From CAG-964 sp902789345 (GTDB taxonomy: Bacteria; Bacillota; Clostridia; Oscillospirales; Acutalibacteraceae), in NCBI GenBank assembly GCA_052117325.1, contig JBQKJJ010000003.1: a stretch of DNA of 64,000 nucleotides. One strand, given 5' to 3'. Each line of letters begins with the position of its first letter. Positions within the stretch are counted from its first letter, which is position 1. Both the position numbers and the translations under genes were made by a program. Under the pieces are notes generated by a model. It was given only the letters and a program-made list of their open reading frames with translations. It searched no databases and was not told the origin of the DNA. Shown here in pieces: positions 18,349 to 26,621 of the stretch.

Positions 18349-18543
18349 AATTTATCACTCCGTTGCTTTTCTATTAATATAAATTTTACATTATAAATGT
18401 TGACTTTGCAATATTTATTTACCGCAAAAAGCAACGCAAAATAAAAAAATTATAAATGTAATATATGTAGTGTGGTTGTCAACAATATCCTTAGGTAAAT
18501 AAACCAAATATGGCTGTGCTTTAAACAATATACACTGTTTTGC
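18349..18543. other. Intergenic region upstream of pckA
   Basis: Divergent spacer between the lipoprotein gene and pckA. I see no gene here. The open frame on the minus strand is AT-rich, lacks a ribosome site and overlaps the pckA promoter. Confidence 0.5.
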
Positions 18544-18572
18544 TTGACGGAACAGCTTATTTATGTTAAACT
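18544..18572 (+). promoter_or_regulatory. Candidate pckA promoter
   Basis: TTGACG (18544-18549) and TAAACT (18567-18572) are 17 bases apart. This leaves a 5' leader of about 90 bases. Confidence 0.55.
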
Positions 18573-18597
18573 GGATGAGGTCATAGATTGTTGGGAT

Positions 18598-18627
18598 TTG
18601 TTGCCAACAAGAGTATTTGCCAACAAT
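18598..18627. promoter_or_regulatory. TTGTTG/CAACAA repeats in the pckA leader
   Basis: TTGTTG-C-CAACAA is a perfect 13-base palindrome at 18598-18610. Further half-sites flank it (TTGTTGGG at 18588, GCCAACAA at 18619). The cluster lies just downstream of the predicted start point, where a repressor would act. Confidence 0.45.
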
Positions 18628-18670
18628 ACAACAAATTATGTAATTTATAAAAAGAAAGGTTGACACTTAA

Positions 18671-20275
18671 ATGGCAAAGATTGATTTAACAAAATACGGT
18701 ATCACTGGTACCACAGAAATTGTTTACAATCCTTCTTATGATGAACTTTTTAAAGAAGAAACAAAGCCTGAGCTAGAGGGCTACGAAAAGGGACAGGAAA
18801 CTGAGCTTGGCGCAGTTAATGTTATGACAGGTATTTACACAGGTCGTTCCCCTAAAGACAAGTTCATTGTTATGGACGAAAATTCTAAAGACACAGTATG
18901 GTGGACTTCAGACGAATACAAGAACGACAACCACCCTGCTTCAAAGGAAGCTTGGGAGGCTGTAAAGGAAATTGCAAAGAAAGAGCTTTCAAACAAGAAG
19001 CTATATGTTGTTGACGCATTCTGTGGTGCAAACAAGGACACAAGAATGGCTGTTCGTTTCATCGTTGAGGTTGCTTGGCAGGCTCACTTTGTAACAAATA
19101 TGTTTATTACTCCAACAGCAGAGGAGCTAGAGAACTTTGAGCCTGACTTCGTTGTTTACAACGCTTCAAAGGCAAAGGTTGAAAACTACAAGGAGCTTGG
19201 TCTAAACTCTGAAACAGCTGTTGTATTTAACATTACAAGCCGTGAGCAGGTTATCATCAACACTTGGTACGGCGGTGAAATGAAGAAGGGTATGTTCTCT
19301 ATGATGAACTACTACCTACCTCTAAAGGGTATTGCTTCAATGCACTGCTCAGCTAACACAGATATGAACGGCGAAAACACAGCTATCTTCTTCGGTCTGT
19401 CAGGTACAGGTAAAACTACACTTTCAACAGATCCTAAGAGACTGCTTATCGGTGACGACGAGCACGGCTGGGACGACAACGGCGTATTTAACTTTGAGGG
19501 CGGTTGCTATGCAAAGGTTATTAACCTTGACAAAGAGTCAGAGCCTGACATTTACAACGCAATCAGAAGAGACGCTCTTCTTGAGAATGTAACAGTTGAC
19601 AAGAACGGCGTAATCGACTTTGACGACAAGACTGTAACAGAGAACACTCGTGTTTCTTACCCTATTGACCACATCGACAATATTGTTCGTCCTATTTCTT
19701 CAGCTCCTGCTGCAAAGAATGTTATCTTCCTTTCTGCTGATGCATTTGGCGTACTTCCACCTGTATCAATTCTAACTCCTGAGCAGACAAAGTACTACTT
19801 CCTATCAGGCTTTACAGCTAAGCTTGCAGGTACAGAGCGCGGCATTACAGAGCCTACTCCTACATTCTCAGCTTGCTTCGGTCAGGCTTTCCTAGAGCTA
19901 CACCCAACAAAGTATGCTGAAGAGCTTGTTAAGAAGATGGAGCAGAGCAATGCGAAGGCTTATCTTGTAAACACAGGCTGGAACGGTACAGGCAAGCGTA
20001 TTTCTATTAAGGATACTCGTGGTATTATTGACGCTATCCTAGACGGTTCAATCACAAAGGCTCCTACAAAGACAATTCCTCACTTCAACTTTGAGGTTCC
20101 TACAGAGCTTCCTGGTGTTGACCCTGCAATTCTTGACCCTCGTGACACATATGCTAATGTTGCTGACTGGGAAGAGAAAGCAAAGGATTTGGCTAGCCGC
20201 TTTGTTAAGAACTTTGCTAAGTATGAGGGCAACGAGGCCGGTAAGGCTCTTGTTGAGGCAGGCCCTAAGGCTTAA
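18671..20275 (+). CDS. pckA: Phosphoenolpyruvate carboxykinase (ATP)
   Basis: It interconverts oxaloacetate plus ATP with PEP, CO2 and ADP. In fermentative Clostridia it can run toward oxaloacetate. The 534 residues match the family. GLSGTGKTTLS is the kinase-1a P-loop, IGDDEHGW and FNFEGGCYAK are the kinase-2 and metal-binding segments, and TGRSPKDKF is the substrate-binding N-terminal motif. Codon choice appears biased toward preferred codons (many GAC, AAC, TTC), as expected of a highly expressed enzyme. The terminator directly after it shows it is monocistronic. Confidence 0.97.
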   Translation: MAKIDLTKYGITGTTEIVYNPSYDELFKEETKPELEGYEKGQETELGAVNVMTGIYTGRSPKDKFIVMDENSKDTVWWTSDEYKNDNHPASKEAWEAVKEIAKKELSNKKLYVVDAFCGANKDTRMAVRFIVEVAWQAHFVTNMFITPTAEELENFEPDFVVYNASKAKVENYKELGLNSETAVVFNITSREQVIINTWYGGEMKKGMFSMMNYYLPLKGIASMHCSANTDMNGENTAIFFGLSGTGKTTLSTDPKRLLIGDDEHGWDDNGVFNFEGGCYAKVINLDKESEPDIYNAIRRDALLENVTVDKNGVIDFDDKTVTENTRVSYPIDHIDNIVRPISSAPAAKNVIFLSADAFGVLPPVSILTPEQTKYYFLSGFTAKLAGTERGITEPTPTFSACFGQAFLELHPTKYAEELVKKMEQSNAKAYLVNTGWNGTGKRISIKDTRGIIDAILDGSITKAPTKTIPHFNFEVPTELPGVDPAILDPRDTYANVADWEEKAKDLASRFVKNFAKYEGNEAGKALVEAGPKA

Positions 20276-20319
20276 TCTCATATTTAAAATTACAGTATAA
20301 ACTTTTCTGTATAAAATAT

Positions 20320-20360
20320 ACTCCCACAGATTGCGGAATACGCCGTCTGTGGGAGTTTTT
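20320..20360 (+). terminator. Terminator of pckA
   Basis: ACTCCCACAGA / TCTGTGGGAGT is a perfect 11-bp stem followed by TTTTT. Confidence 0.92.
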
Positions 20361-20406
20361 GCGTATTGAATGTAACAATATAAACTATCCTTAATACAAT
20401 TAAAGC

Positions 20407-21213
20407 TTATTCTGTTGCCTTCGTGGTTTTTTCCTGCTTGTCAGCGTCCTCCTTTAGGTGCATTCTGCCCTCGTGGTCGGTATAATATTCACCCTTTGGC
20501 AGCAGCTGGGAAATCGGGACAATTTCGTACCCCTCCCCTTTTATGGCGTCTATAATCTTAGGCAATGCCTCCGGGGTGTTTTTAGCACCGTTGTGCATAA
20601 GTATTATACTGCCGTTCTTTAAATTATTTTTAATTCTCTCAACCATTTGTTCAGGTGTAGGGTCTTTCCAGTCAAGACTGTCAATGTCCCACTGCACACA
20701 GTACATATCAATACTGTTGGTTACTGACACTACATTGTTGTTATAATCGCCGTAAGGCGGTCTAAACAGCGTAGGAGATTTACCGGTAAGCTTTTTAACC
20801 TTTTCGTTACAGTCGGTAAGCTCTTTTTTTATGCCGTCATCTGTCAGCTGCGGCAAGTGAGCATGGGTGTCGGAATGGTTACCTACATCGTGACCATGCT
20901 TTGCAATATCCTTAACTGATTCAGGATATTTATCCACCCACATACCAACCAGGAAGAATGTTGATTTAACCTTTTTTTCATCTAATATTTTAAGCAATGT
21001 ATCTGTTTGTTCGTTTCCCCATGCCGCATCAAAAGAAATGCTTACTCTCTTTTGGCTTTCCTCTACACAGTAAATTGGAATTTTTCTTTCGGTTGTAGCC
21101 GTTGCTGTAATTTGCCCGTAGCTGTTGCTGCATATTGCCACCGCAAGCACACAGGCTATAAGCACGCCCAGTGCAACAAAAAGCTTTTGCTTTGTAAATA
21201 CAAAAAATTTCAC
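20407..21213 (-). CDS. Polysaccharide deacetylase (NodB fold, PdaB-like)
   Basis: A membrane-anchored extracellular enzyme with an N-terminal hydrophobic segment (FVALGVLIACVLAVAI) followed by the NodB domain. SFDAAWG carries the catalytic/metal Asp, HSDTH the two metal histidines, and RPPYGDYN the next conserved block. FDxxWG followed by STFFLVGMWV is typical of sporulation-type PdaB deacetylases, so peptidoglycan is the likely substrate. A Lys/Glu-rich tail ends the protein. The GTG at 21213 lies nine bases after AGGAGG; the in-frame GTG at 21222 overlaps that site. Confidence 0.88.
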   Translation of the reverse strand: MKFFVFTKQKLFVALGVLIACVLAVAICSNSYGQITATATTERKIPIYCVEESQKRVSISFDAAWGNEQTDTLLKILDEKKVKSTFFLVGMWVDKYPESVKDIAKHGHDVGNHSDTHAHLPQLTDDGIKKELTDCNEKVKKLTGKSPTLFRPPYGDYNNNVVSVTNSIDMYCVQWDIDSLDWKDPTPEQMVERIKNNLKNGSIILMHNGAKNTPEALPKIIDAIKGEGYEIVPISQLLPKGEYYTDHEGRMHLKEDADKQEKTTKATE

Positions 21214-21361
21214 CTGCTTCACCCTCCTGCATTATAATAATATATATGGCGGCAAGGCTTGGATAATTCTTTAATATTAATTTTTATTTTCCTCATACTA
21301 CACCGTACAAAGAGCACTAAGCTCTGCAAAACAGGTACACACTGCATATTTATAAGAGTAA

Positions 21362-21411
21362 TCAAAAAGCTCTGACGGCAACGCAACATTCTGCGTTTTC
21401 GTCAGAGCTTT
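21362..21411 (-). terminator. Terminator of the DUF2079 gene
   Basis: AAAGCTCTGACG / CGTCAGAGCTTT forms a 12-bp stem, with an inner GCAACGCA / TGCGTT pairing possible. On the minus strand it ends in TTTTTG. Confidence 0.85.
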
Positions 21412-21450
21412 ATATTTTAGATATAATCTGCTAAGCAAAATCAGCTTAAA

Positions 21451-23283
21451 TTATTTTGCTGTTTTCAATTTGTACAGGCACATTGGACCGGACTGCTTTA
21501 CAAGCTGATAATCGTCACCCATAAATGTTGCAAGGTTGTCGCTGTTTTGCGAAACGGCATTTTGGCTTACCAGAAGATAATCTGTTTTCTTGCTTTCGCT
21601 GTAGTAATTTGGATATTGATACAGCTTTTTAAATTGATACATATGCGGAATATACATACCGTCTGCGGTAATTTCAACATTGGTAGGTATTTCTGCAATA
21701 AGACTGTTATACTGCTCTGCCACTTGTGTGTTTTTCTCGGCACAGCTGTTGTAATACGCACTTCTTGGGAAGAACAGCGAAAAGCTCATAATAATTGACA
21801 TTGACAAGCTGAAAAGCAGTATTTTGTTTCTAAGCTCCGGCTTAGCCTGGGAAATAACAAGTATGGTCATAAACACAATTAAACCTGCCACACCGTAGGT
21901 ATACTGGAACTTAACATCGTACTGGTACTGCCAGTTTGACATTAGGTCAACTACAAGCATTGGTATAAGTAGCAAAAGCAATGACTTTTTCTCGCTGAAG
22001 AACGGTGCAAAAGCCACCGGCAGCAGCATCCAAACCATAAACATAATTTTATCGGAGGTGAATATTTGAGAAATAAAGTATCCGAAGTCTGACACAATGG
22101 TTTTTACAACTGCGCTAAAGCCGTCTTCACCCTCCAGCATATAGTTGCTTAAACGGGTGGTCATTACGCCGTCGCCAAGGTTTCCTACAATAACAGTTGC
22201 TATGGAAAAATATATAACAGCGCCTATAAGTATTCCGCCGCCCAGGATATATTCCTTTCTGTATGCCAATACATACAGTGCTATTGCCATAACATATATT
22301 GCGGCGTCCTCCTTAACCGTAAGCACAAGGGCACAAAAAACAAGAGTACCTATCCACTTTTTGCTTACAATAAAGTACAGCGCCCACATAATAAGGACGG
22401 TCAGGAATTTGTTTTCGTGGAAGTCATACAAACAGCCGTTGGCAAGTGTAGGGAAGAAAATATAAATAAGGCTGCACGCCACTGTAACGCTTTGGGTTAG
22501 CTTTAGCTGCTTGCACATAAGCACAACAGGTATAATGCCCAATGCTACAAATGCCGCCTGAATTACAAGCAAGGTTTCAGGACGAGGGCATATTGCATAG
22601 AAAGGAAGCAGCACATAATAAAACGGACTAAAATGTACACCAAAGTGTGACATAAGCACATTTCTTTCAACGGTTGTGTCCGCCAAGCCTGTTGTTCTCA
22701 TATTTTCAAACATCTGTGTGAAAATACCAAAATCAAAGTTGCTTGCCATATATCCGTTGTAGCGGGCTATAGACGCAACAGAAACAATTATAGTAAACAA
22801 CAGCAGCAGCACGCCTGCTACAATCCACTCTGTATTTTTAGGCAGCTTTATGTCATTAATATTAAGCTTATCGCCCTTGCCTATCCAGACAATTATAAAG
22901 AACATTATAAAGCCAATGCCAATATTCATAAATATGTTCTTTGCGCTTTCTTCACCTAGGTACGAACCCTTATACGCCAAAGCAGAGCCAAACAACACTG
23001 CACTTACAAGCAAGGCGCCGGGGATAATTTCTTTACACTTAGTGAGAAACGCCGTAACCACACACACTGCAAAAATTATAACTGTAGTTATAATAACCAG
23101 CGGTAAATTAACCGACGCCACAAAGTTAATGTCGGTATATGTAGCGTTGGTAGTCAGCAATGTTATAAAACTGCTGAAGCAAAAGCCGGTACACAGTGCG
23201 GCAACAATATAATCCAACGGTACAAGCTTTAAAAAGTTTCCGCCGGGTATCAAACCCCCGGAAGCCCCTTTTTTGTTACTCAT
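21451..23283 (-). CDS. DUF2079 polytopic membrane protein
   Basis: A 610-residue protein with about a dozen hydrophobic helices. The conserved DUF2079 block is present: NFDFGIFTQMFENM, then MSHFGVHFSPFYY and YDFHENKFL. The family resembles GT-C glycosyltransferase-type membrane proteins, but its reaction is unknown. The C-terminal 100 residues form a soluble extracytoplasmic domain. ATG 23283 follows TAGGAGTGAT. It is flanked by its own terminator. Confidence 0.88.
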   Translation of the reverse strand: MSNKKGASGGLIPGGNFLKLVPLDYIVAALCTGFCFSSFITLLTTNATYTDINFVASVNLPLVIITTVIIFAVCVVTAFLTKCKEIIPGALLVSAVLFGSALAYKGSYLGEESAKNIFMNIGIGFIMFFIIVWIGKGDKLNINDIKLPKNTEWIVAGVLLLLFTIIVSVASIARYNGYMASNFDFGIFTQMFENMRTTGLADTTVERNVLMSHFGVHFSPFYYVLLPFYAICPRPETLLVIQAAFVALGIIPVVLMCKQLKLTQSVTVACSLIYIFFPTLANGCLYDFHENKFLTVLIMWALYFIVSKKWIGTLVFCALVLTVKEDAAIYVMAIALYVLAYRKEYILGGGILIGAVIYFSIATVIVGNLGDGVMTTRLSNYMLEGEDGFSAVVKTIVSDFGYFISQIFTSDKIMFMVWMLLPVAFAPFFSEKKSLLLLLIPMLVVDLMSNWQYQYDVKFQYTYGVAGLIVFMTILVISQAKPELRNKILLFSLSMSIIMSFSLFFPRSAYYNSCAEKNTQVAEQYNSLIAEIPTNVEITADGMYIPHMYQFKKLYQYPNYYSESKKTDYLLVSQNAVSQNSDNLATFMGDDYQLVKQSGPMCLYKLKTAK

Positions 23284-23494
23284 AAGATCACTCCTATATA
23301 TTCAAATTTAAAGCCAAACTGTTACAGTTAAAATACTCATAAAAAGCAACAGAATGAATATATTCTCTGTCAAATTGTACCACAAACAACATTGCACCGT
23401 CAAGCAATAACCGGCAGATTCAAAAGAGCGATTTCTGCGTTGTAAATAGATGTGACCCATTTTTAGGTAAAAAAGTTTTGTTTTCTTATTGCGG

Positions 23495-23530
23495 TATAAA
23501 AAATAAAAGGCGGCTTAAAAACCACCTTTT
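23495..23530 (-). terminator. Terminator of tRNA-Pro
   Basis: On the minus strand AAAAGGTGG / CCGCCTTTT (one mismatch) is followed by ATTTTTTAT, directly after the tRNA 3' end. Confidence 0.85.
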
Positions 23531-23607
23531 TGGTCGAGGTGACAGGACTTGAACCTGCGGCATCTGCGTCCCGAACGCAGCACTCTACCAAACTGAGTTA
23601 CACCTCG
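23531..23607 (-). tRNA. tRNA-Pro (anticodon CGG)
   Basis: A 77-base cloverleaf with acceptor CGAGGTG / CACCTCG, anticodon loop TTCGGGA (CGG), T-arm AGGTTCAAGTCCT and encoded ACCA. Confidence 0.96.
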
Positions 23608-23745
23608 AAATTAATTATATATACCACGGCACAGCCTTGCAGCTTTTGCCGTCGGTTTTGTTACCTTGTAATTATAATACCTTTTGGGAACAAATGCAAG
23701 CACTAAAGCGGAATTTTTTGCAGTGTTTTTAATATTGACCTGCGT

Positions 23746-24048
23746 ACATAGAGTGTGGGCACGGCGATATTTACATAGCATTACCGTAGGCTGTAGAATT
23801 TGAGCGTTGGCGTATTTGCTGAATATGATTGTACATAGCGTAACCGTAAGAAGTGAAATTTAGGCATTGCGATATTTGCTGAGTGTGATTGTACATAGCG
23901 TAACCATAAGCAATGAAATTTGAGAGTTGCCATATTTGCTGAATGTAATTTTACAGAGCTTGACCATAGCTGTGGAATTTAAGCATTGTTACCGTAAGCT
24001 ATTAAATTCTAATATTTGGGTATTTGTTGGGCGTGATTGTAAACGGCG
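23746..24048. repeat. Degenerate 60-bp tandem repeat, about five copies
   Basis: The unit contains TACATAGCGTAACCGTAAG, then GAAATTT, then TTGCGATATTTGCTGA. It recurs at exact 60-base intervals (TACATAGC or a variant at 23772, 23832, 23892 and 23952), with a truncated unit before and a decayed one after. The two central units are most alike. On the minus strand the 20-codon period stays open across three units (YGYAMYNH...QQI repeated), flanked by stops. I treat it as a decayed minisatellite and not as a gene. Confidence 0.85.
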
Positions 24049-24097
24049 CTGTTTCGGTGTATAATAGGTTAAAAACAAAGGCATTTAGAGGTTATTT

Positions 24098-25246
24098 ATG
24101 GTAAATGAGAATTTTGAAATAACTGTAGAGCAGTTAAAAAATATGTCTGAAAATGAATACAGGGTAATTGACATAAGAGATGAAATTTCCTTTGACTACG
24201 GCAATATTCCCGGCTCGTTTAATATTCCGTACAACAAAATAAAAGAGGGCGACTGCCGGTTACCAACAGATAAAAGGTTGGTTATTTGCTGTAAAAGCGG
24301 CTTAATAAGCGACGAAATTGCACAGTGCCTTAGGGATAAGGGCTATAGTGCCGTTAATTTGGCAGGGGGCTACTACAGCTGGCTAAAGGAAAAGTTTATT
24401 GACGACGACTACGCCGCCGATGTGGAAAAAAGCATACGAAAAAAGTTCAGCAAAACTATATGGAGCCGCTTTACCGCCGCCATTGTGGAATATCAGCTGG
24501 TACAGCCAAATGACAAAATAGCCGTGTGTATTTCCGGCGGAAAAGACTCTATGCTTATGGCAAAGCTGTTTCAGGAATTGAAGCGGCACAATAAATTCCC
24601 TTTTGAGGTTGTTTACTTAGTTATGGACCCGGGCTACAGTCCCGAAAACAGAAGCGTTATTGAAAACAACGCCAAAAAGCTTTCTATACCTATTACGGTT
24701 TTTGAAAGCAATATATTTGAATCTGTATACAATGTAAAGAAATATCCCTGTTACCTGTGTGCTAGAATGCGCAGAGGTTACCTTTACAAAAAAGCAAAAG
24801 AGCTTGGCTGTAATAAAATTGCACTGGGACACCATTATGACGATGTAATTGAAACAATTCTTATGGGTATGCTGTACGGAGGTCAGGTACAAACAATGAT
24901 GCCAAAGCTTCACAGCACCAATTATGAGGGTATGGAGCTTATACGCCCGTTGTACCTTGTAAGAGAGGACGACATAAAGCGTTGGAGAGATTACAACAAG
25001 CTAAACTTTATTCAGTGTGCCTGCTGGTTTACCGACACCTGCTCGGTCGACGGCTCCGGCAACACAGGTAAACGTCAGGAAATAAAACAGCTTATTAAAA
25101 GGCTGAAAAAAATAAACCCTCAAATAGAAAGCAACATTTTTCGCAGTGTAGAAAATGTAAATTTAGACACAATTATTTCCTACAAGAAAGGCAGTAAAAA
25201 GCACCATTTCCTTGATGATTACGATATTCAAATGAATGAAGAATAA
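24098..25246 (+). CDS. Rhodanese domain fused to a TtcA-like PP-loop ATPase
   Basis: A 382-residue fusion. Residues 1-100 are a rhodanese domain (VIDIRDE, PGSFNIPY) with candidate sulfur-carrying Cys65 in CCKSG. Residues about 120-370 are a TtcA/TilS-family PP-loop domain: SGGKDS at 146-151, CYLC (Cys218, Cys221) and GHHYDDVIET, plus a late CACW. TtcA enzymes 2-thiolate tRNA cytidine using an Fe-S cluster and a persulfide donor. The rhodanese half could supply that sulfur in cis. This coupling is inference, as is the tRNA substrate. The gene stands alone between the tandem repeat and a terminator. Confidence 0.88.
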   Translation: MVNENFEITVEQLKNMSENEYRVIDIRDEISFDYGNIPGSFNIPYNKIKEGDCRLPTDKRLVICCKSGLISDEIAQCLRDKGYSAVNLAGGYYSWLKEKFIDDDYAADVEKSIRKKFSKTIWSRFTAAIVEYQLVQPNDKIAVCISGGKDSMLMAKLFQELKRHNKFPFEVVYLVMDPGYSPENRSVIENNAKKLSIPITVFESNIFESVYNVKKYPCYLCARMRRGYLYKKAKELGCNKIALGHHYDDVIETILMGMLYGGQVQTMMPKLHSTNYEGMELIRPLYLVREDDIKRWRDYNKLNFIQCACWFTDTCSVDGSGNTGKRQEIKQLIKRLKKINPQIESNIFRSVENVNLDTIISYKKGSKKHHFLDDYDIQMNEE

Positions 25247-25268
25247 AATCACAAATAATATAACAAAA

Positions 25269-25320
25269 AACAATTCCCGAAAAGGCAGAGTATTATCTGC
25301 CCTTCGGGAATTGTTTTTTT
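25269..25320 (+). terminator. Terminator of the rhodanese-TtcA gene
   Basis: CAATTCCCGAA / TTCGGGAATTG with an inner GGCAGA / TCTGCC pairing is followed by seven T residues. Confidence 0.92.
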
Positions 25321-25370
25321 AATGGGTTATAAGCAAATATTCATAAAAATAAATTGTCTGTTAAAGTTTG

Positions 25371-26135
25371 TTAGCCGATAAACATTTGCGTCCAGTAGTT
25401 ACCGTCTGCCACATAGCCTACGCCTATTTCTGTAAATGAAGATTTCAGAATGTTTTCACGGTGTCCCTCTGAATTCATCCAGCCTGCTACAACAGCCTCA
25501 GGTGTAGCGTAGCCCTTAGCTATATTTTCACCTGCTGTTTTGTAGCTGATGCCAAAAGACTTCATCATATCAAAAGGACTTCCGTATGTAGGAGAGGTGT
25601 GTGAGAAATAACCCTTGTCCTTCATATCCTGTGACCTAATTCTGGCAACATTTGAAAGCTCTGTATTAAGAGTCAGCGGACTAAGACCGTTGGAGCTTCT
25701 TGCCTCGTTTACAAGCTCTACAACTCTTTTTTCATACTCAGAAACAGTCTGGCTGTTGTTTGAATCGCTTGGAGGTGTAGTAGGAGCTGTCGGCTCTGTT
25801 GGCTGTGGGTTAGTTGGCGCTGTAGGAGCAGTTGGCTCTGTTGGCTGTGGAGTGGTTGGCAGTGTTATGCTGTCGTCACACTCACCGTTACCAAGACCGG
25901 CGCAGTAGTCTAAATAGTCCTGCAGGCAGTCAAATTTGCTTAAAATATCCTTTAAGCAGTCCGGGTCATTCATTACAATATTTTCAGCCGGGTTGTCAGT
26001 TGAACAGCCTGAAGAATATGCATAAACCTTTACATTGCTGTCTGTAAGGTCTACGGCTGAGGCTGACACTGCACCTATTGTACCAACCATAATTACGGAT
26101 AATGCTGTGGCAAAGTGTTTTTTAATATTTTTCAT
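25371..26135 (-). CDS. Secreted CAP/SCP-domain protein (YkwD-like)
   Basis: Of 254 residues, an N-terminal signal peptide ends near ASA (residue 27). A Cys-rich segment of about 70 residues and a Pro/Thr linker (repeats of PTEPTAPT) lead to the C-terminal CAP domain. That domain shows VVELVNEARSSNGLSPL, YFSHTSPTYG, AGENIAKG and WMNSEGHRENIL, including the conserved His and Glu. Bacterial CAP proteins are secreted or wall-associated; their biochemical activity is mostly unknown. ATG 26135 follows AAAGGAG. The same Thr/Pro linker style recurs in the surface protein at 41.6 kb. Confidence 0.9.
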   Translation of the reverse strand: MKNIKKHFATALSVIMVGTIGAVSASAVDLTDSNVKVYAYSSGCSTDNPAENIVMNDPDCLKDILSKFDCLQDYLDYCAGLGNGECDDSITLPTTPQPTEPTAPTAPTNPQPTEPTAPTTPPSDSNNSQTVSEYEKRVVELVNEARSSNGLSPLTLNTELSNVARIRSQDMKDKGYFSHTSPTYGSPFDMMKSFGISYKTAGENIAKGYATPEAVVAGWMNSEGHRENILKSSFTEIGVGYVADGNYWTQMFIG

Positions 26136-26347
26136 ATGAAAACTCCTTTGTATAATTTTTTTGCAGTATTGCCTGTCTGCAAGAAAATAATAATCTAATT
26201 AAGCAGAGTATTCAATGCAAAACATATTCCATTAATGGATATTATTACAGAGTTGTAACATATTTTGATAAAACAACCAGCTTTTCAATTTTTTTCTTTA
26301 CTGAATTGTAGACTTTAACAAACTATATGCTTAAATATAAATTACTC

Positions 26348-26376
26348 TTGACATTTATATCCTGTAGATATACAAT
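26348..26376 (+). promoter_or_regulatory. Promoter of the sulfate transport operon
   Basis: TTGACA (26348-26353) and TACAAT (26371-26376) are exactly 17 bases apart. This places the transcript start near 26383, about 240 bases before sbp. Confidence 0.75.
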
Positions 26377-26402
26377 AGCTAACAACAAGACATAGTAAAA
26401 AG

Positions 26403-26438
26403 ATAGGTATTATAGGTAATCAAAAAAATACCTAATAC
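26403..26438. promoter_or_regulatory. Inverted/direct repeat in the sulfate operon leader
   Basis: ATAGGTATT-ATAGGTAAT is a 9-base direct repeat. GTATTATAGGTA (26407-26418) forms an inverted repeat with TACCTAATAC (26429-26438). Sitting just after the predicted start point, it could be a repressor site, for example of a CymR-like Rrf2 protein, or an RNA hairpin. Confidence 0.5.
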
Positions 26439-26462
26439 ACTTTCACAAAAAGGGTGGTACTT

Positions 26463-26561
26463 ATGAACAGCACATACAAAAGCATAAGTTACTACGCTGT
26501 ACGGTACAGCATAGTTAAAAACAGAGTATATACCTCATGCGGCGGCAAGGCCTTTTGTTGA
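26463..26561 (+). CDS. 32-codon leader ORF ending in Cys-stop, upstream of sbp
   Basis: An ATG preceded by AAAAGGGTGGTACTT opens a frame of 32 codons that ends TSCGGKAFC-stop. It lies after a consensus promoter and 60 bases before sbp. The peptide is basic, with many Tyr/Ser residues. Two cysteines near the end, one directly before the stop, make it a candidate sensor of Cys-tRNA charging, as in cysteine-responsive leader peptides. I see no terminator hairpin between it and sbp, so the mechanism, if any, would be translational. Expression and function are unproven. Confidence 0.55.
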   Translation: MNSTYKSISYYAVRYSIVKNRVYTSCGGKAFC

Positions 26562-26621
26562 TTTCTATATTCATATTTATAGGCTAAGCAGAAATAAAAA
26601 ATCAGAATCGAGGTTATACAA

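Noticed and set aside
18415..18666. Minus-strand 83-codon frame upstream of pckA
   Set aside because: No ribosome site, overlaps the pckA promoter and leader, low-complexity hydrophobic product.
23746..24048. CRISPR-like array from regularly spaced repeats
   Set aside because: The whole 60-base unit repeats, with no separate variable spacers, units are diverged, and no cas genes are present.
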